DNA of 64,000 nucleotides, from contig NZ_CP011941.1 in assembly GCF_001040845.1 (NCBI RefSeq), positions 1,559,676 through 1,623,675 of the forward strand. Direction: 5' to 3'. This stretch comes from Synechococcus sp. WH 8020. Its GTDB lineage: Bacteria > Cyanobacteriota > Cyanobacteriia > PCC-6307 > Cyanobiaceae. Below, piece after piece: positions 52,308-64,000 of the stretch. Position 1 is the stretch's first letter, and every line of letters starts with the position of its first letter. The notes beneath the pieces are model-generated. The model did no database searches. It saw only the letters and a program-made list of their open reading frames with translations, and was not told the DNA's origin. Position numbers and translations under genes: made by a program.

Positions 52308-53603
52308 GTGCCTCAGCATCACCATCCACACCTCTGGCCTCCGTTCACCCAGGTCTCCACAACGCCTCCCTTAGAGAGAGTGCTTCGAGGAGAAGGAGCC
52401 CTTCTGTACCGAGATGAAGGACCTCCTTTAATTGATGCAATTAGCAGCTGGTGGGTGACCTTGCATGGCCATGCCCACCCCCATATCGCGCAAGCCATTG
52501 CTCGTCAGGCCGAGACTCTTGAGCAGGTCATTTTTGCCGAATTCACCCATCCTCAAGCCGAACGCCTTGCCGATCGGTTGGCAGCTAAAACCGGGTTAGA
52601 GCGAGTCTTTTTTTCAGACAACGGATCCACCGCAGTGGAGGTGGCACTCAAAATCGCCATTCAGTGGTGGCACAACAAGGGAGCACCAAGGCAGCAGATC
52701 ATCGCCTTCGACGGTGCCTATCACGGAGATACGTTTGGGGCGATGGCTGTGGGAGCTCGCAGCCTGTTCAGTGAACCCTTTGACCCGCTGTTGTTTCCGG
52801 TCGCCCGCATCCCATGGCCTGCGACATGGTGGGACGACGATCACGTCGAACAAAAGGAACTAACAGCCCTTAATCAGCTCGAAGAAGCCCTCAAAACACC
52901 AACCACAGCTGTCATTCTCGAGCCGCTTGTCCAAGGTGCAGGCGGCATGAGCATGGTGCGCCCCACCTTTCTTCAAGAAGTGGAAAAGCGCGTTCGCAAC
53001 GCTGGAACCTTGTTGATCGCCGACGAAGTCCTTACGGGCTTTGGGCGTTGCGGCGATTTTTTGGCGACTCAACGGGCCGGAGTCCAACCTGATGTCGTGG
53101 CGTTGTCCAAAGGACTCACCGCTGGATTCCTTCCTATGGGCATCACCATGGCCAGCGGCGCTGTCTTCGACGCCTTCGTTGGCAAGGACCCGAGCGTGAC
53201 CCTTTGGCATGGCCATAGTTTTACCGCCAACCCCCTGGGGTGCGCTGCAGCGAACGCAAGTCTGGATCTACTCGAAGAAGAACCTGACAAGTATCTGGAG
53301 TTCGAAGCGAGGCATCGATCGCGCTTAGAAGTGTTGGCACGGCATCCAGGAATCAGGCGTGTGCGCCTGACGGGGACGATCGCAGCCTTTGATCTCGTCG
53401 TCACCGACCAAGAGGGCTACCTCAACCCTGCTGGGAAGGTCCTGCGCAGGCTGGCGAGAGAACGGGGTGTCCTGGTGCGGCCTCTTGGCCAAGTGGTATA
53501 CCTGCTTCCTCCGCTATGCATTAGCGATGAGCAGCTCGATCACTGCTACGCCGTTCTCCACGAAGCGCTCGACCGTTTGCAAGAGCATGAAGTAACGATC
53601 TGA
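52308..53603 (+). CDS. bioA: Adenosylmethionine--8-amino-7-oxononanoate aminotransferase
   Basis: PLP aminotransferase converting KAPA to DAPA with SAM as amino donor. The 431-residue product starts at a GTG (MPQHHHPHLWPPFTQ) and contains ISSWWVTLHGHAHPHIA, IADEVLTGFGRCGDFLA (PLP-binding Asp) and VVALSKGLTAGFLPMG (catalytic Lys). Last gene of the operon bioF-bioK-bioC-bioD-51 aa-bioA. Confidence 0.95.
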   Translation: MPQHHHPHLWPPFTQVSTTPPLERVLRGEGALLYRDEGPPLIDAISSWWVTLHGHAHPHIAQAIARQAETLEQVIFAEFTHPQAERLADRLAAKTGLERVFFSDNGSTAVEVALKIAIQWWHNKGAPRQQIIAFDGAYHGDTFGAMAVGARSLFSEPFDPLLFPVARIPWPATWWDDDHVEQKELTALNQLEEALKTPTTAVILEPLVQGAGGMSMVRPTFLQEVEKRVRNAGTLLIADEVLTGFGRCGDFLATQRAGVQPDVVALSKGLTAGFLPMGITMASGAVFDAFVGKDPSVTLWHGHSFTANPLGCAAANASLDLLEEEPDKYLEFEARHRSRLEVLARHPGIRRVRLTGTIAAFDLVVTDQEGYLNPAGKVLRRLARERGVLVRPLGQVVYLLPPLCISDEQLDHCYAVLHEALDRLQEHEVTI

Positions 53604-53622
53604 ACAAGCCCGAGCTGAGCCC

Positions 53623-53898
53623 TCAGGGACCCAGCCGCAGGGCAGCCTCGACGTCGGCACGGGACAGTCCGTAGGGAAACACGCAAGGGCGAGGTGCTTC
53701 CGTTGGGCTCCAGATCACCGCGAGATCCGTTTGTTGCAGACGGATCTCAGCCGTCCATCCCTGTTCCTGCCAGGACCAGCCACACGGATCATCCGCCAGC
53801 CGCTGCGCTCCAAGCTGCTGGAGCCAATGCTCAAGAGCCTGCAGCGAATGCTGATTTAAAGGAGTTTCTGCTGGAGGCATCGACACCATCAAGGACAT
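53623..53898 (-). CDS. DUF3143 family protein
   Basis: Small protein of up to 91 residues found next to J-domain genes in cyanobacteria; role unknown. Recognisable segments are [35 protein letters not shown] and the C-terminal PYGLSRADVEAALRLGP. Starts at 53898, 53889 or 53880 are all in frame. Any of them lies inside the 3' end of the upstream J-domain gene, an overlap of 50-68 bases that indicates coupling. Confidence 0.8.
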   Translation of the reverse strand: MSLMVSMPPAETPLNQHSLQALEHWLQQLGAQRLADDPCGWSWQEQGWTAEIRLQQTDLAVIWSPTEAPRPCVFPYGLSRADVEAALRLGP

Positions 53899-54361
53899 CC
53901 CGAATCAACGGCTCCTCTTGAGTCTGCTCGGCCACCAGCCAACTGGGCTGAACCTGAAGCTCCATGCCCCGACTCCAGGCCACTCCGACTGCCAGCGATA
54001 CACACAAAAGCAAGGCCCCAAGCAGCATCAACAGTGACAACCACTCCCCTCCTGAGAGTGGTCTTCGCTCACCAATGGCCGTTGAAGAAGACACTGCAGG
54101 AGAGGGCAGCGGAGCGTGCTGCTGTTGCCAAAGCTGATCCTGCTGGATGAGTTGAGCGTCATAAAGCCGACGCAACGAGGGATCAGCCAACTGGTCATAG
54201 GCCTCACGCAACAGCTGGAATTGGCGAGCTGCTTCAGCGGCAGGCAACGTTGTGGTGTCTGGATGCACCGACTTACTGAGACGTCGAAAGGCGCGACGCA
54301 AGGTCTCGGCGTCCACGCCACGGCCCACTCCTAACCGTTCGTAATGGGTCGTGGCCGACAT
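53831..54361 (-). CDS. J-domain protein with C-terminal membrane helix
   Basis: DnaK co-chaperone type protein. The 176-residue product has a J domain at residues ~5-70 with HPD intact ([36 protein letters not shown]). A Gln/Pro/Ser-rich linker, one membrane helix at about 110-132 ([22 protein letters not shown]) and a polar tail follow. No Gly/Phe or zinc-finger region, so it is a type III J protein tethered to a membrane. The ATG at 54361 ([11 protein letters not shown]) fits; an upstream start would add 25 unrelated residues. Confidence 0.85.
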   Translation of the reverse strand: MSATTHYERLGVGRGVDAETLRRAFRRLSKSVHPDTTTLPAAEAARQFQLLREAYDQLADPSLRRLYDAQLIQQDQLWQQQHAPLPSPAVSSSTAIGERRPLSGGEWLSLLMLLGALLLCVSLAVGVAWSRGMELQVQPSWLVAEQTQEEPLIRDVLDGVDASSRNSFKSAFAAGS

Positions 54362-54423
54362 CACGTCCTGTTCGAGCCGAATCACGAAGGTGCATTGTAG
54401 GAAGAGTCGCTGCCCTGGCAGCC

Positions 54424-55188
54424 ATGCCAGAAGCAAACAGCTTTTCTGATGCCGGGCCTGACCTATGGCACTGTCTGGGCTGGCAACCCAATGACACCCA
54501 GCTCTCGCAACTCAAAGAGCTACAAGCCCTGCTGCGCCATTGGAACAGCAAGGTGAATCTCACCCGTTTGGTCGAGAACGAGGAGTTCTGGATCGCCCAG
54601 GTCTTTGACAGTCTTTGGCCTCTCGACAAAGAGCTACGCACCCCCGATCTATCGCGTCGCTGCATTGATGTAGGCACTGGCGGCGGGTTTCCTGGCCTCG
54701 CTGTCGCCATCGCCCTACCGGGGACCACACTCACCCTTGTTGATTCAGTCGGTCGGAAAACTGCTGCAGTGGAATCAATGGCCAACTCGCTTGGTTTAGA
54801 GGCTCGCGTGGACGTCCGCACCGAGCGCGTTGAGGTGACAGGTCAGGAGCGGTCCTGTCGTGGGACGTTCGACTTAGCGATGGCCAGAGCCGTGGCCACA
54901 CCCTCAGTGGTGGCGGAATATCTCGTGCCCCTTCTGGCCCATCAGGGTCAGGCGCTGCTCTATCGCGGCCACTGGAGTGATGACGACGAAGCGAAACTGA
55001 AACGAGCCTTGGTTCCCCTCAAAGCCAAACTTGCGGACTGCAAGCAGATCAACCTGCCAGCTGGACGGGGGCTGCGCACGTTGGTTCGCATTGAGCCCCT
55101 GGCTCCCTGTCCCAAGAGCTATCCCCGCCCAGTAGGGCTACCTAGCCGTCTGCCCCTGGGCGATCAGGCTGACGACAAACGTTCCTGA
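54424..55188 (+). CDS. rsmG: 16S rRNA (guanine527-N7)-methyltransferase
   Basis: SAM-dependent methylation of G527 in the 530 loop of 16S rRNA. The 254-residue product has [11 protein letters not shown]-like [13 protein letters not shown], the SAM loop [18 protein letters not shown] and [19 protein letters not shown]. It is divergent from the J-domain gene by 62 bases. Its 3' end overlaps the convergent aldo/keto reductase gene by 25 bases. Confidence 0.93.
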   Translation: MPEANSFSDAGPDLWHCLGWQPNDTQLSQLKELQALLRHWNSKVNLTRLVENEEFWIAQVFDSLWPLDKELRTPDLSRRCIDVGTGGGFPGLAVAIALPGTTLTLVDSVGRKTAAVESMANSLGLEARVDVRTERVEVTGQERSCRGTFDLAMARAVATPSVVAEYLVPLLAHQGQALLYRGHWSDDDEAKLKRALVPLKAKLADCKQINLPAGRGLRTLVRIEPLAPCPKSYPRPVGLPSRLPLGDQADDKRS

Positions 55189-56381
55189 GGAACGCCACCA
55201 ACCCGTTGCTTTAAACCCCTCAGCAATCCTGGGATCGTTTCAGCCCATGGGCTTTGGTTCAAAACAGCCCGGAGGTCTGTCTCGCTGACCTCCTGATCCA
55301 GAGCGTCAGCATTGGCACCAGGAGCCCAATGTCCTGCATGACCAAGAATTCCATAACGCGCCCTGGCATAACTCTCCAAATCCCAAGCCTCAATCAAATT
55401 GTGAAGCCAGAGCAACACAGGAAGATTGATGTTCCCTGGCGTGTCTTTCCAATGGGGCAAACCTTCACGCCAAGTCATCAGCCAAGGCTCACCAAGGGCC
55501 TGTAGAGCTTGCGTCTGCAACCGATCTTGAATCGGGGAGATCAGCGCTCCAGCGGTATCGAGTTGCTGGACAGCCTCAAGATGCAGATCAAGATCACTCG
55601 GCCTGGACGCTCCAACACTGATGGTGTGAACCCGCGGGTCACGCAGACAAAACAGATCGTTAAACACGATCGGGTGCAGGGGAGCGCAGAGCTGCTTCAA
55701 CAGCAGCGAAGGGGTATGGAGATGGCCACCCTTGTCGGTGGGACTAATGATGAACACGCCCATGTCATGGCGTTGGGCGGCGACCAACGCAGGTTCGTTG
55801 TCTTGCCGGATGTAGTACCAATGCAAATTCACATAATCGAATGCATCAGAGTTGATCGCAGCTTCGATGACGCTGGTTTCAGCATGAGTCGAAAACCCCA
55901 CATGGTCGATACGTCCCTCTTGCTGCCAGCGGCGCACCACCTCCATACAGCCGCCTGGACGCAGCGTTTGCTCCAGATGATCCAACCTGTTGATGCCATG
56001 AATCGCCAGCAACTCAATTCGCCGAACGTTTAGGCGCTCCAGGCTGAGTTCGAGCTCGGCTTCAAACATCGCAGGGTCGTCCCGAGGGGGCACCTTGGTT
56101 TGAAGGATGCGATCTGGATCAGGTGAATGGGGGAGGGCCCAGCCAAGTTGCCGCTCGGAGCTGCCGTAATGCCGAGCTGTTTCCACATGGTGAAATCCAA
56201 GCTCCACCGCACGGTGGAGTGTCGTCTGCACCGTGCATTGAGCCTCCTGAGTAATTACCTCAGCCTCAAGATCCGACCAACTCTGCTGAAACCTCATCCC
56301 CCCCAGGGACAGGACTGGCATTGCTAGCTCTGTGCGACCAAAGCGTCGTGTTGGCAAAGCCAAGGAAGCCTGTGATGCCAT
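55164..56381 (-). CDS. Aldo/keto reductase family protein
   Basis: NAD(P)H-dependent oxidoreductase fold with C-terminal extension. The 405-residue product shows [42 protein letters not shown] (catalytic Asp/Tyr region, with Glu-Thr-Ala in place of the usual Asp-Thr-Ala, Tyr retained), and [14 protein letters not shown]. The last ~110 residues lack the ferredoxin-type cysteine clusters of many long bacterial homologues. A separate ferredoxin is encoded five bases upstream on the same strand and may take that role; this is inference. Confidence 0.85.
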   Translation of the reverse strand: MASQASLALPTRRFGRTELAMPVLSLGGMRFQQSWSDLEAEVITQEAQCTVQTTLHRAVELGFHHVETARHYGSSERQLGWALPHSPDPDRILQTKVPPRDDPAMFEAELELSLERLNVRRIELLAIHGINRLDHLEQTLRPGGCMEVVRRWQQEGRIDHVGFSTHAETSVIEAAINSDAFDYVNLHWYYIRQDNEPALVAAQRHDMGVFIISPTDKGGHLHTPSLLLKQLCAPLHPIVFNDLFCLRDPRVHTISVGASRPSDLDLHLEAVQQLDTAGALISPIQDRLQTQALQALGEPWLMTWREGLPHWKDTPGNINLPVLLWLHNLIEAWDLESYARARYGILGHAGHWAPGANADALDQEVSETDLRAVLNQSPWAETIPGLLRGLKQRVGGVPQERLSSA

Positions 56382-56386
56382 CGAGT

Positions 56387-56824
56387 TCAGTCTTGAGGCT
56401 GCCGAGGAAGAATGCGTCTTGGACGAGCAGGTGAGGGAAGCCCGAGCGGTAGAAGCTCCTGAGCGTCGAGCTGCGCTTGGAGCCCCTCGAGGTCATCAAA
56501 GGCAACCCAGTGAATGCAGTCCACGGGACAGGTTTCAATGGCCTCTTGAATCCGCGCAGAACTGTCCCCGTCCTGGCGAATCGCACGCGAGCGCCCCAAA
56601 TTGGGCTCGATGATGAAGGTGTTGCAAGCCACATGAGCGCAATACCTGCAGCCAATACAAATAGCCTCATCAACCCACACCGCTTTTTCAGCGAGAGCAC
56701 CACCCAAGACGGGTTCCATCCCAGAGCATTGATGATCCTCAAGAGAGGAGGCGCTGTAAGCAACGGCGGGATTACCGGAGGAGGCATTCACGGGTTGATC
56801 GTCCACCCGCTGTGAATCAGGCAT
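56387..56824 (-). CDS. 4Fe-4S ferredoxin
   Basis: Iron-sulfur electron carrier. The 145-residue product has a poorly conserved N-terminal ~55 residues, then a ferredoxin core with CIGCRYCAHVACNTF (first cluster ligands) and ETCPVDCIHWV (CPVDC), so one 4Fe-4S cluster is likely complete. The start MPDSQRVDDQ at 56824 overlaps the upstream Ycf35 gene by eight bases; longer frames to 56887 are not needed. Member of a five-gene minus-strand run. Confidence 0.85.
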   Translation of the reverse strand: MPDSQRVDDQPVNASSGNPAVAYSASSLEDHQCSGMEPVLGGALAEKAVWVDEAICIGCRYCAHVACNTFIIEPNLGRSRAIRQDGDSSARIQEAIETCPVDCIHWVAFDDLEGLQAQLDAQELLPLGLPSPARPRRILPRQPQD

Positions 56825-57209
56825 CCCAACGGGTAACGACAAGCTCGATCGATCCATCCTGACAATCACGCTGCTCGGCAACGTCAAAGCCCTCGGAAAG
56901 GGAAGCTTTCAACACCGTGTTGAGGGCGTAGCGCTGCGTGAGACGAGACAAAAAACGCTCAATTGGCACGGACTGGCGCCACAAATCCAGGTCGGTCACA
57001 AACTCATAGGCACCGTTGGATTCATTCCATACGAAGCCGAAATCAGCAGACTCCTGAAGGGTGACCGCCAATTCAGCTTCCACGGTTTGGCCGCGATATC
57101 CGCGTACGGGATGACCTCCCTGTTTGGGCTCATACCCAAGGTCTTCGAGGGCAGAGACTAATGACTCACGCTGGCGAAGTTCCGTTTTGACAGTGCTGAA
57201 ATGGGACAT
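56817..57209 (-). CDS. ycf35: Ycf35 / DUF1257 family protein
   Basis: Conserved protein of cyanobacteria and red-algal plastids with unknown function. The 130-residue product begins MSHFSTVKTELRQRESLVSAL and has LGYEPKQGGHPVRGYRGQ and NESNGAYEFVTDLDLW, characteristic of DUF1257. Its first base coincides with the last base of the DUF2997 gene and its end overlaps the ferredoxin gene. Confidence 0.9.
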   Translation of the reverse strand: MSHFSTVKTELRQRESLVSALEDLGYEPKQGGHPVRGYRGQTVEAELAVTLQESADFGFVWNESNGAYEFVTDLDLWRQSVPIERFLSRLTQRYALNTVLKASLSEGFDVAEQRDCQDGSIELVVTRWDA

Positions 57210-57412
57210 CAGGAGGGCTCGACGAACTGGGACTGGGACTGTGCTTGGGTTGTGACGTAGGCATCAGACGTTGGCTGACGGCGTTCCACCGTGCCTAAAA
57301 CTGATTCCAAACGTTCCGTCAGTTGCAGACAAGCGTCACCGACAACGCCTTCCACCTGCTCTTCGACGCGACCGTCTGGACGAATTCGGAAACGAAGCGT
57401 GCGCTCAGGCAT
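57209..57412 (-). CDS. DUF2997 family protein
   Basis: The 67-residue protein beginning MPERTLRFRIRPDGRVEEQVEGVVG is the typical DUF2997 core with CLQLTERLESVLG. The C-terminus is Gln/Ser-rich. Genes of this family usually sit beside DUF1257 genes, as here, with a one-base overlap. The start at 57412 is chosen over 57421 because homologues begin at MPERTL-like sequence. Confidence 0.82.
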   Translation of the reverse strand: MPERTLRFRIRPDGRVEEQVEGVVGDACLQLTERLESVLGTVERRQPTSDAYVTTQAQSQSQFVEPS

Positions 57413-57487
57413 GCACCACACCCAACAATGAACAGATGTTAAAGGCGATATCGCGAAGCTGATGGGTGGTGGTGTCAGTTCGTCCGA

Positions 57488-58297
57488 TCAGCTGAACAAT
57501 CCCTCGTCCATCAAGGTTTGAAGTCGATCCAAAACATCGGGGGATTCCATCTGCTCGAGAGCCGTGCGGGCTTCATCGCGAACAGACCTTTCACAATCGT
57601 GCAAAAGCGCACGCACAAACACCTCAATCACCTCGAGGCGACGGGGTTCCACAAGATGCTCGAGCAGGCGACCCAGAGCCCAGATGCAATTGCTTCGCAC
57701 CACGGATTCAGTGTCGATTCGCAAGCTAATCAACAACTGGCCCGCCGCTGGATCTGCTTTTGCAGCAGAGGTCACTCCAGCTTCAGCAAGAGACACCGAA
57801 GCCCACAACCGCACCGCAGCCACATCGGTCTGCAGGGCACGAATCAAGGGATTCAGCACAGGTGCATCGGGATAATTCCCAAGGCTCCAGGCCGTGGCTT
57901 TGCGCACATAGGCATTGCTGTCGTCTTGCAGCAATTTCAAAAGGGGCCCCACAGCAGGGGGAGAGGGATTGCGACCAAGCGCGTAGACGGCGCTCATGCG
58001 CACAACGGGACACACCTCATCGAGGAGCGGCAACAGCAGGGGAACCGAACGGGGATCTCGATGTTCACAAAAAACACGCAAGCCTTGGAGCTGCTGATCA
58101 TGCCCCTGCTGCAACCAGTTCAGGGCCTCATCACATTGCCGGATGGCCTCTAGAGCATCCTGCTCTGGATCGTCAAGATCGATTTCATCAAGAGGATCAC
58201 CCACCTCTTCAGCTTCAAGCTCACGGGCGAGCACATCGGGATCGATGGCCAGATTGGCCACGCGTGGTTCACGATCCAGGGGCGGGCGATCGGTCAT
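57488..58297 (-). CDS. HEAT-repeat (PBS lyase-like) protein
   Basis: The 269-residue alpha-solenoid protein has an acidic N-terminal segment (EEVGDPLDEIDLDDPEQDA) and about five HEAT units: DPRSVPLLLPLLDEVCPVVR, VRMSAVYALGRNPSPPAVGPL, VRKATAWSLGNYPDAPVLNPL, VRLWASVSLAEAG and VRSNCIWALGRLLEHL are clear. This fold is shared with phycobilin lyases of the CpcE type and with NblB. No partner lyase gene is adjacent, so the specific role is open; a protein scaffold is equally likely. It lies 75 bases upstream of the DUF2997-Ycf35-ferredoxin run on the same strand. Confidence 0.8.
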   Translation of the reverse strand: MTDRPPLDREPRVANLAIDPDVLARELEAEEVGDPLDEIDLDDPEQDALEAIRQCDEALNWLQQGHDQQLQGLRVFCEHRDPRSVPLLLPLLDEVCPVVRMSAVYALGRNPSPPAVGPLLKLLQDDSNAYVRKATAWSLGNYPDAPVLNPLIRALQTDVAAVRLWASVSLAEAGVTSAAKADPAAGQLLISLRIDTESVVRSNCIWALGRLLEHLVEPRRLEVIEVFVRALLHDCERSVRDEARTALEQMESPDVLDRLQTLMDEGLFS

Positions 58298-58321
58298 GGC
58301 ATTGATCGTAGAAGCATCAGG

Positions 58322-58447
58322 TCAACTGACCGGAGCTGGAGCAAGCATGTCACCAGGCAACCAAATGCGTGCACTCACCGCAAACAGAGCGAGGCCAAAT
58401 AAAGCCACGATCAGAACAGGAAGAATGGTGCTGCGAAAAAAACTCAC
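58322..58447 (-). CDS. 41-residue single-helix membrane protein
   Basis: A GTG-initiated frame (MSFFRSTILPVLIVALFG) with one membrane helix spanning residues ~7-25 and a conserved-looking C-terminal part (SARIWLPGDMLAPAPVS). Composition and frame are unlike random antisense. It sits between the symporter and HEAT genes on the same strand. Function unknown; the start codon is uncertain because the frame continues upstream into the symporter end. Confidence 0.5.
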   Translation of the reverse strand: MSFFRSTILPVLIVALFGLALFAVSARIWLPGDMLAPAPVS

Positions 58448-58482
58448 GGTTCCGGTTTTCAATCCATTGTGAAGGGTGACTA

Positions 58483-60255
58483 CTAAGCGGCAAGACGCGA
58501 ATGCCGCCCGCGCAAAAGAAGTGAGAGAGCGACAACCGTAAGGATCAAACCAGACCAACCTGCAACCTGCTGGTGCAGAAGGAACGCGCCTGAACCAAGC
58601 AGTGCCCCAAACAGCACACAACTACTCAGCACAAACCGAGTGATGAGAGCTTGCAGCGATTCAGACGCCTCCACCTCACAGCGACGCCTCCAACGACTCC
58701 AACCAGGACCGGGGGGTTGAACGCGCTGCACGAACCTCTCCAGCACCTCCGCAGACTCAGGGGGAGTGATCAGCATCACCACCACCCAAACCAAGGCCGT
58801 AATGGCAGTGGTGACCATCAATCTGAGTCCGTAGTCCGAGATTTGCAGAACGGGGACGACAGAGGTGGCCAAACCAACAAAAAATCCACACACCATCGAT
58901 GACAGCTCTGCTGCTGCATTGATTCGCCACCAGAACCAACGCAAGACCAGGACCACGCCAGGCCCAGTACCAATCGCGATCACCAATCGGAACACCGTGC
59001 CGATGCTGTCACTGATCAAAGCCGTTAAAACCCCTAACACCAATAGAAGAACGCTGGTGGCCTGCCCAACCAAAAGCAGCTCTTTCTGCGAGGCATTAGG
59101 CCGAACAAAACGTTGGTAGAGGTCATGGGTGAGATAGCTCGCACCCCAGTTCACAGATGTACTGACCGTGCTCATAAAGGCAGCCACTAGGGAGACCACC
59201 ACCAGGCCAAGCACCACCGGTGGGAGGTAGGCCACCGCCAGGGCCGGATAACTCAATTCCCAGTCCGCCTGATCGGGCAGAAGCACCAGAGCCGCTAGCG
59301 CCACCACCACCCACAACCAGCTGCGAAGCAGGTAATTGACCACAAGAAACACCCAGCCCGCCAACCGCGCCTGACGTTCATCGCGAGTGGCAAGCATCCG
59401 TTGAATGAATTCACCACCGCCATCACTTCGCCGAAAACTCCACCACTGCACCGTGAGATAGGCCAAGAAGGTGGAAGCACTGATACCGGCCCCGCCAATC
59501 CAATCGAAGCCAGAGTCAGTCCAGCGCCAAGGGACAAGTGACAACACCTCGGGACGACCCAAATCGTTGAGGCTGGTGAGGAGAGCATCCATCCCCCCAG
59601 CGGCATGGATAGCAGCCCAAGCCACAGCCAGAGCCCCCACCATCGCCAAAATCAACTGCACAAAATCAGTGACCACAACGGCCCAAAGGCCACCGGCCAC
59701 CGTGTACACGAGCACCAAAACAGCCACGATCATCAACAACAGCACCGTGTCCGGGAGACCTCCGAGTGCTGACACGGGCTGATCGGACACAATCCCTAGC
59801 GCTTGCACCACCTTTCGCATGGCCAAGAATGCATAGCCGATGCCGATGCAATTAATCGGGAGGGCGAGCAAAAAGGCTTTGATGCCCCGCAACCAAGCCG
59901 CCGTGGCTCCTCCATAGCGGAGTTCCGTAAAGGCAGCATCTGTCATTACGCCGCTGCGTCGCCAAAGGGGCGCAAACACCACCGCCATCGCCACATGAGC
60001 AAGACCGAACCCCCACCACTCCCAATTCGCCGCCAGCCCTCTGGTTCCGACTAAACCGGCGACGTACAGCGGTGTATCGATCGAGAAGGTGGTGGCAGCC
60101 ATCGACGCGCCTGCCAACCAACCGCTCAAGCTGCGCCCAGCGACGAAATAGTCATCTTCCCCCTGATTGCGTCGAGCCAGCCAAAGCCCGAGGAACAGAG
60201 TTCCGATTAAATAAAAGACCAGCAACAACCAGTCAATCGGTGCCATCGGATCCAA
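58483..60255 (-). CDS. Sodium:solute symporter (SSS family)
   Basis: The 590-residue polytopic protein has about 13-14 helices and the LeuT-like SSS plan: DYFVAGRSLSGWLAGASMAATTFS near residue 34, then AGGLWAVVVTDFVQLILAMVGAL and VSLVAAFMSTVSTSVNWGASYLTHDLYQRF (sodium-site region). The substrate cannot be assigned; proline, pantothenate, urea or choline-type osmolytes are family options. It lies 24 bases downstream of rlmN on the same strand. Confidence 0.88.
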   Translation of the reverse strand: MDPMAPIDWLLLVFYLIGTLFLGLWLARRNQGEDDYFVAGRSLSGWLAGASMAATTFSIDTPLYVAGLVGTRGLAANWEWWGFGLAHVAMAVVFAPLWRRSGVMTDAAFTELRYGGATAAWLRGIKAFLLALPINCIGIGYAFLAMRKVVQALGIVSDQPVSALGGLPDTVLLLMIVAVLVLVYTVAGGLWAVVVTDFVQLILAMVGALAVAWAAIHAAGGMDALLTSLNDLGRPEVLSLVPWRWTDSGFDWIGGAGISASTFLAYLTVQWWSFRRSDGGGEFIQRMLATRDERQARLAGWVFLVVNYLLRSWLWVVVALAALVLLPDQADWELSYPALAVAYLPPVVLGLVVVSLVAAFMSTVSTSVNWGASYLTHDLYQRFVRPNASQKELLLVGQATSVLLLVLGVLTALISDSIGTVFRLVIAIGTGPGVVLVLRWFWWRINAAAELSSMVCGFFVGLATSVVPVLQISDYGLRLMVTTAITALVWVVVMLITPPESAEVLERFVQRVQPPGPGWSRWRRRCEVEASESLQALITRFVLSSCVLFGALLGSGAFLLHQQVAGWSGLILTVVALSLLLRGRHSRLAA

Positions 60256-60279
60256 TCAAGTCTGCTTTCGCAGTCTCCT

Positions 60280-61514
<1,235 letters not shown>

Positions 61515-61531
61515 TCATGCGAGCGAACGAA

Positions 61532-64000
<2,469 letters not shown>

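Overview
The window reads as a marine picocyanobacterium of the Synechococcus type (sub-cluster 5.1). The evidence is a phycobilisome core operon (apcE, then apcA-apcB-apcC), a chlorophyll-binding Pcb/IsiA-family antenna protein, a high-light-inducible protein, rpoC2 as a separate gene, an F-type ATP synthase with paired b and b' subunits split over two loci, and plastid-type genes (PSRP-3/Ycf65, Ycf35, Ccs1). Most of the window is dense, GC-rich, housekeeping chromosome with many 1-4 base gene overlaps. No tRNA, rRNA, transposase, prophage or CRISPR array was seen.

Layout. 0-7.4 kb: the 3' part of gpmI, secG, mscL, groL-groES under a CIRCE operator, atpD-atpC, and PSRP-3. 7.4-17.3 kb: a TalC-like transaldolase, a HAD hydrolase, a ChaA-like cation antiporter, pepP, then a coupled run CNNM-type CBS membrane protein / dynamin- or Era-like GTPase / nadD / nadE / ald. 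17.3-20.8 kb: an AT-richer island with a stand-alone SagB/ThcOx-type flavin oxidoreductase, two tandem small membrane proteins, and a membrane-anchored Ala/Lys/Ser-rich protein, ending at the Pcb/IsiA-like gene with its own strong terminator (21.9 kb).

22-31.9 kb (minus strand): an overlapping group 2OG oxygenase / [2Fe-2S] ferredoxin / 62-residue protein / DUF3326 / YchJ, downstream of the ATP synthase operon (methyltransferase, atp1, atpB, atpE, atpF', atpF, atpH, atpA, atpG). 32-37.5 kb: the phycobilisome core genes. 37.5-48.8 kb: ftsW, ccdA, ccs1, queF, a small gene plus glnB behind an NtcA-type box, tlyA, purB, fumC and a Ski2-like helicase. 48.8-53.6 kb: a biotin operon (bioF, a BioK/BioH-type esterase, bioC, bioD, a 51-residue membrane protein, bioA). 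53.6-64 kb: a J-domain protein, rsmG, an operon of HEAT protein / DUF2997 / Ycf35 / ferredoxin / aldo-keto reductase, a small membrane protein, a sodium:solute symporter, rlmN, an HLIP and the 3' part of rpoC2.

The genes describe light harvesting (phycobilisome core, IsiA-like antenna, HLIP), use of the resulting proton gradient (ATP synthase), c-type cytochrome maturation (CcdA/Ccs1), and nitrogen-status control (PII). NAD, biotin, queuosine and purine synthesis fill the rest. The parts least explained by known biology are the 17.3-20.8 kb island, the two ferredoxin-containing operons of unknown function, the degenerate C-terminal modules of ApcE, and several very short membrane peptides wedged between overlapping genes.
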